A stretch of 11,857 bases of DNA from Bacillota bacterium (GTDB lineage: Bacteria; Bacillota; Clostridia; Clostridiales; Caloramatoraceae). Location of the stretch: positions 1 to 11,857 of the forward strand of contig JAEZLD010000199.1 of assembly GCA_023415335.1 (NCBI GenBank), written 5' to 3'. Made by a program: the position numbers and the translations under genes. The first letter of the stretch is position 1, and every line of letters begins with the position of its first letter. Shown one piece after another: positions 1-7,459 of the stretch. The notes below the pieces were generated by a model. It was not told the DNA's origin. It searched no databases and worked only from the letters and a program-made list of their open reading frames with translations.

Positions 1-798
1 AAAAATGATACTAATGCATTTTCACAATGTTCTCATATTTATTGTGAGAAGTTACAGGATAATGTGGGATATGTATATATACCTAATTTCTTTTTGGAAA
101 ACATTAATACGGACGGTAATAAATTAGCAGATTTTATGCATATTAATGGTAGAGATTTGGATAAATTAATTATTGATATTCGTGGTAATCAAGGTGGAGA
201 AAAAACATATTGGCTCAATAATATTGTGAGACCGTTATTAAAACATGAGGTTGAATTACATTCAAAAACAGCTGTGAAGAAAAGCTTTGAATCACGTATG
301 AAATTAAGATTAGGTTTTTATCGCGCAACTGCATCAAATCACCTTCTTAGTAAAAGTCATTATGTAAGCTCAGTTTCAGCAGTAGAAGATCCTTCTCTGG
401 ATTCGAATATATGGAACGTGTATGATATTACACAAAAAATAAGTCCTGCTAACAGTTTTAATTTTAGTGGAGAAATTACAATATTAATCGATTCAAGCTG
501 CATATCAGCTGGCGACAGCTTCGCAAGTACAATGAAACAACTTGGTTTGGCTAGATTGGTTGGAAATCCTACAGGTGGATGGGGGAATCATTATCTATCA
601 CCTGTTCTATTTTCCTTGCCTAATAGTGGGCTGTGTTTTCGCTCTGATGTAGAATTATCATATAACGTAGATGACAGACCAACTTCAATTTATGGAACAA
701 TGCCCGATGTTTTTCTGACGCAAATTCCCTATCCGAGTGAACTATCAAAGGAGGTTCTCGTAAAAGATGATTGGATAAGTTGGTCATTAAACCACTAG
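1..798 (+). CDS. S41 family peptidase, 5'-truncated by the window edge
   Basis: The reading frame is open from base 1, so this is the C-terminal 265 residues of a longer protein. The GTG at 64 is an internal codon and has no ribosome binding site. The sequence LIIDIRGNQGG (around 172-205) matches the strand and oxyanion region of the C-terminal-processing peptidase fold. SSCISAGDSFAS (493-528) matches the nucleophile motif of S41 serine proteases; the Ser at 505-507 sits at the usual catalytic position. The following VGNPTGGWGNH matches the family's G-x-x-T-x-G-x-G segment. Family members cut substrates near the C-terminus or act as secreted tricorn-like proteases. The N-terminal part (any signal peptide or PDZ domain) is outside the window, so location and substrate are unknown. 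Family assignment is firm; the exact subgroup is not. Confidence 0.88.
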   Translation, partial: KNDTNAFSQCSHIYCEKLQDNVGYVYIPNFFLENINTDGNKLADFMHINGRDLDKLIIDIRGNQGGEKTYWLNNIVRPLLKHEVELHSKTAVKKSFESRMKLRLGFYRATASNHLLSKSHYVSSVSAVEDPSLDSNIWNVYDITQKISPANSFNFSGEITILIDSSCISAGDSFASTMKQLGLARLVGNPTGGWGNHYLSPVLFSLPNSGLCFRSDVELSYNVDDRPTSIYGTMPDVFLTQIPYPSELSKEVLVKDDWISWSLNH

Positions 799-893
799 GA
801 ATTATTATAATACAGGTTGTTCCACATTATGATCATGTTAGAATATCTCCTATTGATGAAGAATCCACAAGCATTTATATGGTAACAATCTAA
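798..893 (+). other. Coding-like fragment after the peptidase gene
   Basis: A frame overlapping the stop of the S41 gene stays open to TAA at 891-893 and reads as ordinary protein (for example VVPHYDHVRISPIDEEST). It has no start codon or ribosome binding site. It could be a remnant of a lost gene or chance. No family was recognised. The rest of the gap up to the terminator at 1033 shows no convincing gene. Confidence 0.2.
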
Positions 894-1032
894 TAAGCTG
901 CTGTTGGTCTTTTATTTAAATAAACTTCTCAAAGATATCCACTACCTGATACAAGGTTTCTTAAGCATAGATGAAGGAGCAGGTATGTTGCCCTGGCCTG
1001 AGCCATATAAAGACAATGATTTTAATACAATG

Positions 1033-1060
1033 AAAAAGCCCTTGATTTACAAGGGCTTAC
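1033..1060 (-). terminator. Intrinsic terminator of the amidohydrolase gene
   Basis: AAGCCCTT (1036-1043) and AAGGGCTT (1051-1058) form a perfect 8-bp stem with a 7-base loop. On the minus strand the stem runs into a T-run (the A-run 1033-1037 on the plus strand), a few bases after the stop codon of the minus-strand gene. Confidence 0.85.
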
Positions 1061-1062
1061 GT

Positions 1063-2175
<1,113 letters not shown>

Positions 2176-2189
2176 TTCAGCTCTCCTCC

Positions 2190-2777
2190 GTATTTGGTTA
2201 CCCTGTCACTTCAGGGCATCTGCTTTCTTATATTACTTATTGTAACTTATTTTCTTTTGCATTGATACCGAATGTTTTTATTAATTTGGCTTTTGGACAC
2301 CTTGGTGTGGACCTTACAGAATGTGAAGTGGTTATTTTATAATGGTCGGTTATAATGCATTGGAAATCATACCATCTTTGAAGCTATGAGCAATAAATTA
2401 AAGATATTTGATTATCAATCAATTTTTGTCTGGCTTTTCGTAGTGGGATTAGAGCCGGTGGCCAGGATTTATAATATAACTATTTATGTTTAAGCAATGA
2501 AGTGGTAGCTTATGACATCCATCTGTCTGATAGAGGACTTTTTTAATATAGATGTGATAAAGGTATTGCATCAGGGTAAAATAGGGGAGGAAAAGGTAAT
2601 AGCCTGAAAATTGTTCAAAGAATATATATTTTTGATATTACCATAATAATTATAGTAAGCAGTTTGGCTCAAGGTGCAACGACACCATGAACGTGAAGCT
2701 TTCTAAATAATATATTAAGTAATTTATAAATGTCTGTGAAAGATGCGCAGGAATGTGAAAAGAGGAGATGAAGCAAT
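2190..2777. other. Gene-free spacer with two coding-like fragments
   Basis: No intact gene is seen. On the plus strand a frame open from about 2356 to TAA at 2491-2493 contains an ATG at 2386 and reads like protein (MSNKLKIFDYQSIFVWLF...), and another from ATG 2512 to TGA 2605-2607 encodes 31 residues (ending HQGKIGEEKVIA). Neither has a good ribosome binding site, and they lie in different frames. They look like pieces of decayed genes, but no family was recognised. A short CCCTG/CAGGG hairpin near 2203-2218 lies in the leader of the minus-strand amidohydrolase. Confidence 0.3.
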
Positions 2778-3482
2778 TTGTTTAGTACTATCTACAGGAC
2801 AATGCTAAAAGCACTATTTTCTGTCAGTGTTCTTTTTGTTTGGTCCAGGATAATGGGTAAGAAACATATTTCACAGTTAACGTTCTTTGACTATGTAGTA
2901 GGCATTTCAATAGGTTCTCTATCTGGCACATTTGCTATGGATGATTCCATTGGATATATTAAGGGAGTCACTGGGTTAAGTGTTTATGCTTTGTTTACAA
3001 TTATTCTTTCATATATAAGCCTTAAGAGCTATTCGGGAAGAAGGATACTCAACGGCACTCCTACGATTTTAATACAGAACGGGAGAATCATTGAGAGCGG
3101 ACTGAAGAGTACGAAAATGAACATAAACGACCTTATAGAGGAGTGCAGGCTTAAAAATGCATTTAATATAGCCGATATAGAGTTTGCAGTTTTAGAAACA
3201 AGTGGAAAGCTAAGTGTGCTGCTTAAGTCATATAACCAGCCATTAACCCCTAAGGATATGAACATTGCAACAGAATACAAGGGACTTTGCATAAATCTTA
3301 TTATAGATGGCAGGGTGCTTGATGACCAGTTAAAAACTGCTGATAGAAGTGAAGACTGGTTAAGCAGTCAGCTGCAGGTACAGGGAATAAAAAGTCCCTC
3401 AGAGGTTCTGCTTGCATTTATTGACAGTTCCAATAAGCTGTATGTTTATAAAAAAGAGAGCAATTCTGACCTGGTTCATTAG
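2778..3482 (+). CDS. DUF421 (YetF-like) membrane protein
   Basis: The 234-residue protein has the DUF421/YetF layout. Three hydrophobic segments lie at about 6-24, 37-54 and 62-82, with the signature GKKHISQLTFFDYV (27-40) after the first helix. A soluble C-terminal half follows with NGTPTILIQNG (92-102), the DLIEECRL stretch (118-125) and FAVLETSGKLSV (136-147). Length matches B. subtilis YetF (about 230). Members are membrane proteins of unclear biochemical role; some Bacillus relatives affect spore membrane properties and heat resistance. The start is a TTG at 2778, chosen because AGAGGAG (2761-2767) lies ten bases upstream; the ATG at 2802 would remove part of the first helix. No close partner genes are present, and the gene appears to stand alone after a long spacer. 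Confidence 0.88.
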   Translation: MFSTIYRTMLKALFSVSVLFVWSRIMGKKHISQLTFFDYVVGISIGSLSGTFAMDDSIGYIKGVTGLSVYALFTIILSYISLKSYSGRRILNGTPTILIQNGRIIESGLKSTKMNINDLIEECRLKNAFNIADIEFAVLETSGKLSVLLKSYNQPLTPKDMNIATEYKGLCINLIIDGRVLDDQLKTADRSEDWLSSQLQVQGIKSPSEVLLAFIDSSNKLYVYKKESNSDLVH

Positions 3483-3686
3483 GAAAAGCCACCAGAGACG
3501 GTTCTCAAATAATTGCAGTATACTACACATTCATAATGCCCTGATTGATGCAGGGTGGCCTCAATTTTCTTAAAAGGTACAAATGATATAGCAGGGAAAA
3601 AGCCCACCTGTTTGATTTACACAAACCTGCGGACTCTTACCTGTTTGTTAAGTATTTACAGTTCAGCAGACCATGGCCTTTTGATT

Positions 3687-4190
3687 CTACACTGTTCCTG
3701 GTGCCGGCATATCGACTCCCTTGATACGGTGTCTGTGTCCGTCATTTGTGGTCGTATAGAAATCATAATAGTGAACATGCATGCCGTTGCCAACCATAAT
3801 CGCTGGCCCTGACCATGCCCTATAGTAATGATGGTGGCCATCTTCAAAAAGTGTATATCCCTCAGTGTAGTGAACATGTGTTCCATTATTTAGATATCTT
3901 GGTGGAGAGGTTACATCCAGACATTGATGTACATGATTATCCTCAACCGATGTATAATCTACGGAACCATGGTTATGCTCGGGTACAAATCCACGAACAA
4001 AGCTGTTCCTGTTTACTTCTTCTTCTCCTCTTTTCGGGTTTTCCAGGTTTGACTCGGGCTGCGCAGGTGCTTCCGTCTCTTCTTCCAGGGAGCTGTCTGA
4101 ACGGAGGCTATTGTGGTTATCGGCTGGTGAGTCGTGAGTATTTTCGTCAGGTTGATGGTTGCTGGTTTCGGGGGTAAAATGTGAGTTCAT
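3687..4190 (-). CDS. YmaF family His-rich protein
   Basis: The 167-residue protein has two parts. Residues 1-65 are polar, acidic and probably disordered, rich in Asn, Asp, Glu, Ser and Pro. Residues 70-160 carry repeated paired histidines: HNH (72-74), HVH (86-88), HVH (105-107), HHH (119-121), HVH (138-140) and HRH (152-154), spaced 14-19 residues apart, as in the YmaF family of Bacillus and Clostridia, whose function is unknown. Such spacing suggests metal binding, but this is inference. There is no signal peptide or membrane segment. The ATG at 4190 is chosen because AAGGAGG (4196-4202 on the plus strand) lies five bases upstream; an upstream in-frame TTG at 4205 would overlap this ribosome binding site. 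The gene is transcribed alone, convergent with the DUF421 gene; the 204-base gap between them holds only weak hairpins. Confidence 0.85.
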   Translation of the reverse strand: MNSHFTPETSNHQPDENTHDSPADNHNSLRSDSSLEEETEAPAQPESNLENPKRGEEEVNRNSFVRGFVPEHNHGSVDYTSVEDNHVHQCLDVTSPPRYLNNGTHVHYTEGYTLFEDGHHHYYRAWSGPAIMVGNGMHVHYYDFYTTTNDGHRHRIKGVDMPAPGTV

Positions 4191-4221
4191 AAAATCCTCC
4201 TTCAATATAAATCACTATATC

Positions 4222-4250
4222 ATTTTATGCAGAAGGCTTTTACTTGTTAA
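4222..4250 (-). promoter_or_regulatory. Sigma-A-type promoter of the ymaF-like gene
   Basis: On the minus strand, TTAACA (plus 4245-4250) and TAAAAT (plus 4222-4227) are separated by 17 bases. This lies about 20-30 bases upstream of the AAGGAGG ribosome binding site, an ideal position. Confidence 0.65.
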
Positions 4251-4340
4251 CTGAATTTTAAAACACTGCTTTACCTGGGCTGTACCAGGGCAAATGGAGG
4301 AGGAAGGTTAGGGATAAAAGGCTTACGTTTAAATCTGATA

Positions 4341-4455
4341 TGATACCTCCTAAGTAGACAAGGTAAATGACCAAAGCCTGCTTAGGAGGTTTTTTATGGT
4401 AAGGAAATATAAATCCTTCAGTAAAGAAAGCAGACGAAGTATCTTAATTATATAA
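4341..4455 (+). mobile_element. Left-end scar of an IS3-type insertion sequence
   Basis: The segment begins TGATACCTCCTAAGTAGAC and continues into an inverted copy ending in TTAGGAGGT, followed by an ATG at 4396. The start of an OrfA-like protein can be read (MVRKYKSFSKESRRS), resembling the N-terminus of IS3-family OrfA transposases; it meets a stop at 4453-4455 after 19 codons. No transposase body or right end is seen, so this is a truncated, dead remnant. The 55-base segment 4336-4390 is repeated at 9926-9980 with six differences, all transitions. The hairpin arms contain the GGAGG that would serve as the OrfA ribosome binding site. Confidence 0.65.
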
Positions 4456-4516
4456 CCAGTATAATGTTCTGGAACATTGCGCTGTTTTTGTGACAAAAAT
4501 TAACTGGTTAAAATTC

Positions 4517-4544
4517 TTGACACTACAGTTTACTATGATAAAAT
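4517..4544 (+). promoter_or_regulatory. Sigma-A-type promoter in the spacer
   Basis: TTGACA (4517-4522, perfect consensus) and TAAAAT (4539-4544) are separated by 16 bases. No intact gene follows; a transcript would cover a short coding-like fragment and end at the terminator at 4709-4737. Confidence 0.65.
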
Positions 4545-4594
4545 ATAAGCAAAGTGAAGTTAAAATATAATTATTGTAAAAACGTGGTGTAATA

Positions 4595-4705
4595 ATTTAT
4601 AATCAGTCTGATAAACATCTTTATACGACATATATAGTGGAAGTTGGAAAATTCGGAAAAATAGCTGCATCAATAGGTACTGATAAACTAGAGGTGTATA
4701 ACTGA
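4595..4705 (+). pseudogene. Short coding-like fragment between promoter and terminator
   Basis: A 36-codon frame without ATG, GTG or TTG at its beginning (it opens ATT TAT AAT) ends at TGA 4703-4705 and reads like a protein C-terminus (for example VEVGKFGKIAASIGTDKLEV). A terminator follows immediately. No family was recognised. It may be the tail of a gene whose front was lost, perhaps when the nearby IS was inserted or removed. Alternatively the unit is a small non-coding transcript of roughly 190 bases and the frame is chance. Confidence 0.3.
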
Positions 4706-4708
4706 TAT

Positions 4709-4737
4709 GGAAGACCTATCTATGACGGTCTTTTCTT
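4709..4737 (+). terminator. Intrinsic terminator
   Basis: AAGACC (4711-4716) pairs with GGTCTT (4727-4732) around a ten-base loop, extended by possible G-T pairs, and is followed by a T-rich tract. Confidence 0.6.
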
Positions 4738-4821
4738 ATTGAGATAGATGCAGAAATTGTAATATTATGTACATATATGGATTTTGCTGATGAAAACCAT
4801 GATGAATACTTTTTCGCATAA
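4726..4821 (+). other. Second coding-like fragment upstream of the prepilin
   Basis: A frame open to TAA at 4819-4821 reads IEIDAEIVILCTYMDFADEN and further acidic residues. It has no ribosome binding site and lies in a different frame from the preceding fragment. Probably gene debris; no family recognised. From 4822 to 4915 nothing else was seen apart from a distant AAGCATG/CATGCTT inverted pair. Confidence 0.2.
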
Positions 4822-4915
4822 AAATTAAAAAGCATGTGATTCTACTACATTTGTCTTTAAAATATACTGATGGTACGTTACACACACTTTCTTTCAACTC
4901 ATGCTTAAAATAAAT

Positions 4916-4945
4916 TTGCTGTTATTTTTTAATAACATATATACT
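4916..4945 (+). promoter_or_regulatory. Candidate prepilin promoter with internal palindrome
   Basis: TTGCTG (4916-4921) and TATACT (4940-4945) are 18 bases apart. The spacer holds a perfect inverted repeat, TGTTATT (4920-4926) and AATAACA (4931-4937), a possible operator. A caution: the start point predicted from this -10 box would fall at or in the AAAGGAG ribosome binding site, leaving almost no leader, so the promoter may instead lie further upstream. Confidence 0.3.
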
Positions 4946-4964
4946 AATTAAAGGAGCGATGAAC

Positions 4965-5330
4965 ATGCTAAAGAACAGGAAAAAAGGTTTTACACTTATT
5001 GAGCTTATTGTTGTTATAGCAATACTCGGAATACTGGCTGCAGTTCTGATTCCAAAGTTTACAGGATTCACTGACAAGGCAAAAAAGACCCAGGCATTAA
5101 CTGATGCAAAGCAGTTTGCAACTGCAATGGATTCATTATATGCTGAAAAGGGCGCAGGTGCCTTTAACCAGACTGATGTAGAAGTATTATCTGGAACATT
5201 AAAGTCAAGTATTTCTGGCTTTAATGCAACTACAGGCGCGTTTACTGCTACCTATACTCCAGCTGGAAGCTCTGATACTTATTCTGCTGGAAGAGCAAGC
5301 TATAATGATTCAGTAACTGCAACCCCGTAA
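4965..5330 (+). CDS. Type IV prepilin / pilin-like protein
   Basis: The 121-residue protein begins with a class III signal: a short basic leader (MLKNRKKG), then FTLIELIVVIAILGILAAVLIP (residues 9-30). Cleavage by a prepilin peptidase is expected between Gly8 and Phe9, and the conserved Glu at position 5 of the mature protein is present (Glu13). The hydrophobic helix would pack in the pilus core. The C-terminal domain (about 40-121) lacks cysteines and is rich in Ser, Thr, Ala and Gly, especially its last 40 residues. It could be a major pilin or a pseudopilin. The start at 4965 is chosen because AAAGGAG (4950-4956) is eight bases upstream; the in-frame ATG at 4959 is only two bases from it. 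No assembly ATPase, platform protein or peptidase is in the window, so those functions must be encoded elsewhere. An O-antigen-ligase-type gene follows. Confidence 0.92.
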   Translation: MLKNRKKGFTLIELIVVIAILGILAAVLIPKFTGFTDKAKKTQALTDAKQFATAMDSLYAEKGAGAFNQTDVEVLSGTLKSSISGFNATTGAFTATYTPAGSSDTYSAGRASYNDSVTATP

Positions 5331-5352
5331 CTTTGTTACATCAAGTAGTTTT

Positions 5353-5381
5353 AGGAGCTTACACATTAAGTGTAGGCTCCT
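5353..5381 (+). terminator. Strong hairpin between prepilin and ligase genes
   Basis: AGGAGCTTACAC (5353-5364) pairs with GTGTAGGCTCCT (5370-5381), 12 pairs with one G-T, around a 5-base loop. The T-tract after it is weak (ATTGGTTTA), so it may terminate only partly, or protect the 3' end of an abundant pilin message while letting some transcription reach the ligase gene. Confidence 0.6.
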
Positions 5382-5444
5382 ATTGGTTTAATATAGGAAA
5401 GTATATTTTAAAATCCAAAATAGTTTAACATGAGAGGAACTATA

Positions 5445-6731
5445 ATGGAAATTAATAAAAAACAAATATCAAATAAGCAGATTGATATAAAGAACCATAT
5501 TATAATATTTATGTTCTGTATTTTTCCATTACTGGTTATACCCAATGACCTAGGATACTTTTATTTTCCAAGGTATATTATGATTGTATTTACAGCTGCA
5601 CTTTGTGTGCTTGCAAACATTAAGGAAAGAAGAATAAAACCTTCATTGGTGCATATACCTCTAGCACTATATCTATTATGTATCATAATATCCTCTGCCA
5701 CAGCAATAAATCCCCAAACAGCATGGCTTGGATTGTTTGGAATACAGGGAGTACCTGTAGCTGGAGAGCAGAATACCCTGACGCTTGTATCTACAGCACG
5801 CTTCACAGGCTTTGTCACAATCATCTGCTGTGTTATATTGTACCTTACAGCATATAAAGCTGACAAAAATGATAAGCTTATAAATACAATGATTATATGT
5901 GCAGATATTGTAGGGCTTACTTCACTCCTGCAGTATTTTGGAATAAACATAGTACCTCATGAGTCAATAAGAGATGCTATGCTGGGTTATGGCACTATGG
6001 GAAATCCTAATTTCCTTGCCACATATACAGCGTTTATCCTGCCAGCGGTCATATATAATTTTCTGAAATCCAACGGCTATCTATGGCTTATAAGCTCACT
6101 CCTTATATTTTCAGGACTTCTGGTATCCTGTACTAGAGGGGCATGGATAGCAGGGGCCGCCTCATTCGTGCTTATGGCCTTTTACTATATGAGAAGAAAA
6201 GAATACAGAAGAGGCTTTATAATAACAGCCATAACACTTTTAATCGCAACAGCTGTATTAATGCCCGCTAATGATTGGTACATATATAAAAGAGCCTTAA
6301 GTATTCAAAACAATGTCTCAACTGGCTTAAAGCTAGAGGGTGATGCCGGCTCCGGAAGAATGTATATATGGAAGGAATGCCTGAAGCTGATACCGGACAA
6401 CTGGGCTTTTGGCGTAGGGCCAGATAACCTTATATATGCAGGTATTACAACAGCCAACGGACATGTGGACAAGGCTCACAACATCTACCTTGAAACCACA
6501 GTCACCATGGGTATCCCTGCCCTGGTATTCTACCTTGCATTCCTTAGCTTCTTCATATTCAGAAGTTGGAGGAGCGATAAGGATTTCATGTTCTTCACCA
6601 TGATAGCAACCTACCTGATGCAGGGTTTCTTTAACATAGATGTAATAATGGTGCTGCCCCTGTTCTGGATAGTGCTTGGGCTCTATCAGGGGGGATGGAG
6701 CCAAAGGTGCCATTCAGAATGCCACAGATAA
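5445..6731 (+). CDS. O-antigen ligase family (Wzy_C) membrane protein
   Basis: The 428-residue polytopic protein has roughly ten or more membrane segments and the Wzy/WaaL/PglL superfamily marks: GTMGNPNFLATY (183-194), CTRGAWIAG (229-237) with the conserved Arg231, SGRMYIWKECLKLIPDNWAFG (303-323), and KAHNIYLE (343-350) with His345 in the large outer loop. Family members transfer a lipid-linked glycan to an acceptor on the outer face of the membrane: a lipid, another glycan chain, or Ser/Thr residues of a protein such as pilin. Which acceptor applies cannot be read from sequence. The ATG at 5445 is chosen because GAGAGG (5432-5437) is seven bases upstream; the ATG at 5430 overlaps that site. 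The gene directly follows the prepilin gene on the same strand and ends in a hairpin terminator. The C-terminus is a short tail containing two Cys and two His. Confidence 0.88.
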   Translation: MEINKKQISNKQIDIKNHIIIFMFCIFPLLVIPNDLGYFYFPRYIMIVFTAALCVLANIKERRIKPSLVHIPLALYLLCIIISSATAINPQTAWLGLFGIQGVPVAGEQNTLTLVSTARFTGFVTIICCVILYLTAYKADKNDKLINTMIICADIVGLTSLLQYFGINIVPHESIRDAMLGYGTMGNPNFLATYTAFILPAVIYNFLKSNGYLWLISSLLIFSGLLVSCTRGAWIAGAASFVLMAFYYMRRKEYRRGFIITAITLLIATAVLMPANDWYIYKRALSIQNNVSTGLKLEGDAGSGRMYIWKECLKLIPDNWAFGVGPDNLIYAGITTANGHVDKAHNIYLETTVTMGIPALVFYLAFLSFFIFRSWRSDKDFMFFTMIATYLMQGFFNIDVIMVLPLFWIVLGLYQGGWSQRCHSECHR

Positions 6732-6753
6732 AGGTTAGACAGTTGACATTACC

Positions 6754-6780
6754 GGCTTACGCTTATGTGTAGGCTCTTTT
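6754..6780 (+). terminator. Intrinsic terminator of the ligase gene
   Basis: GGCTTACGC (6754-6762) pairs with GTGTAGGCT (6767-6775) with G-T wobbles and a four-base loop, followed by CTTTTT. The core sequence resembles the hairpin at 5353-5381. Confidence 0.8.
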
Positions 6781-6784
6781 TAAT

Positions 6785-6862
6785 ACATCATATCCACCTA
6801 TATCTGAGCTTGTTCCGGATGATTCTATCAGGTCATTTTGGAAAATAACAAACAATAGGTAA
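6785..6862 (+). other. Coding-like fragment after the ligase terminator
   Basis: An open stretch without a start codon, ending at TAA 6860-6862, reads like protein (PPISELVPDDSIRSFWKITN). No family was recognised. It is probably a remnant or chance. Confidence 0.2.
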
Positions 6863-6885
6863 CACATTAATTAAAATGAAATAAC

Positions 6886-7317
6886 ATGTATTACAGGGAA
6901 GTGGTTCTTTTGCCTACAACATTAGATTTGATAAATTTTGAAAAGCTAGCTGCTGTAATTTTTATCATATCAGGATTTTTGGCCCTTGGTTCTGCTTTTA
7001 AAGCTGAGGAATCTGAACTGGAAAAACAGCAAGATACAGTTATATCGTCTGTAGCCAATAACTCCACGGTGGAGGCTGACCAATTAGCACTACAAGCAAC
7101 ATCGTCAGGTATAATCGCATATTTAATATATTTAATAATTGCTGTTTTCAGAAAAGAACAGATAGAACAACAGATACAGTCTGGCACCACAAATTCGTCT
7201 TTAATACCAAATATATTGCTGATTTTGGGATTTACACTTGCAATAGTAGCCGGCCTGATAAGGATACCTGCTATTGAGCAAAGGCTGGAAGAATCTCGTA
7301 CGGCAGTAGTGCTGTAA
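6886..7317 (+). CDS. Small membrane protein of unknown function
   Basis: This 143-residue protein was not recognised. It has three hydrophobic segments (about 21-38, 75-88 and 108-126). Between the first two lies a polar stretch rich in Glu, Gln, Asn and Ser (40-72), and a short charged loop (RKEQIEQQIQ, 89-98) precedes the third. The C-terminal tail (129-143) is charged. The start is uncertain: the ATG at 6886 has no ribosome binding site, whereas a TTG at 6910 is preceded by AGGGAAGTGG (6895-6904) and would give 135 residues beginning MPTTLDLINFEK. The codons for LDLINFEK are repeated exactly at 9987-10010 beside an IS scar, so a relative of this gene once existed there. The gene stands alone, between two terminators. 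It may be a membrane anchor or channel-like protein, but nothing in the sequence decides this. Confidence 0.7.
   Translation: MYYREVVLLPTTLDLINFEKLAAVIFIISGFLALGSAFKAEESELEKQQDTVISSVANNSTVEADQLALQATSSGIIAYLIYLIIAVFRKEQIEQQIQSGTTNSSLIPNILLILGFTLAIVAGLIRIPAIEQRLEESRTAVVL
6922..6945 (+). repeat. 24-base exact repeat, copy 1 (inside the 6886 gene)
   Basis: This stretch, encoding LDLINFEK, is identical to 9987-10010. The bases on both sides differ between copies. Confidence 0.85.
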
Positions 7318-7360
7318 AGGTTTCATTAAAATGGCGAGGGTATTTTTTCCGCATTAGGGC

Positions 7361-7397
7361 AGAGTAGCATGTAATTATATGCTGCTCTTTTATTTTA
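7361..7397 (+). terminator. Intrinsic terminator of the 6886 gene
   Basis: AGAGTAGCAT (7361-7370) pairs with ATGCTGCTCT (7379-7388), ten pairs including one G-T, with an 8-base loop and then TTTATTTTAT. Confidence 0.85.
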
Positions 7398-7459
7398 TAT
7401 AGGAAATTCCTTTTTAAGATAAAATAATGTTAATAATATATATAAGAAACAATATATGT

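Noticed and set aside
3815..4177. Plus-strand frame of 120 codons
   Set aside because: It is opposite the YmaF-like gene, which has a promoter, ribosome binding site and family repeats.
4541..4958. Possible cyclic-di-GMP or other riboswitch upstream of the pilin gene
   Set aside because: Such riboswitches control pili in some Clostridia, so the leader was read for the conserved class I and II cores; none was found. A covariance search would settle it.
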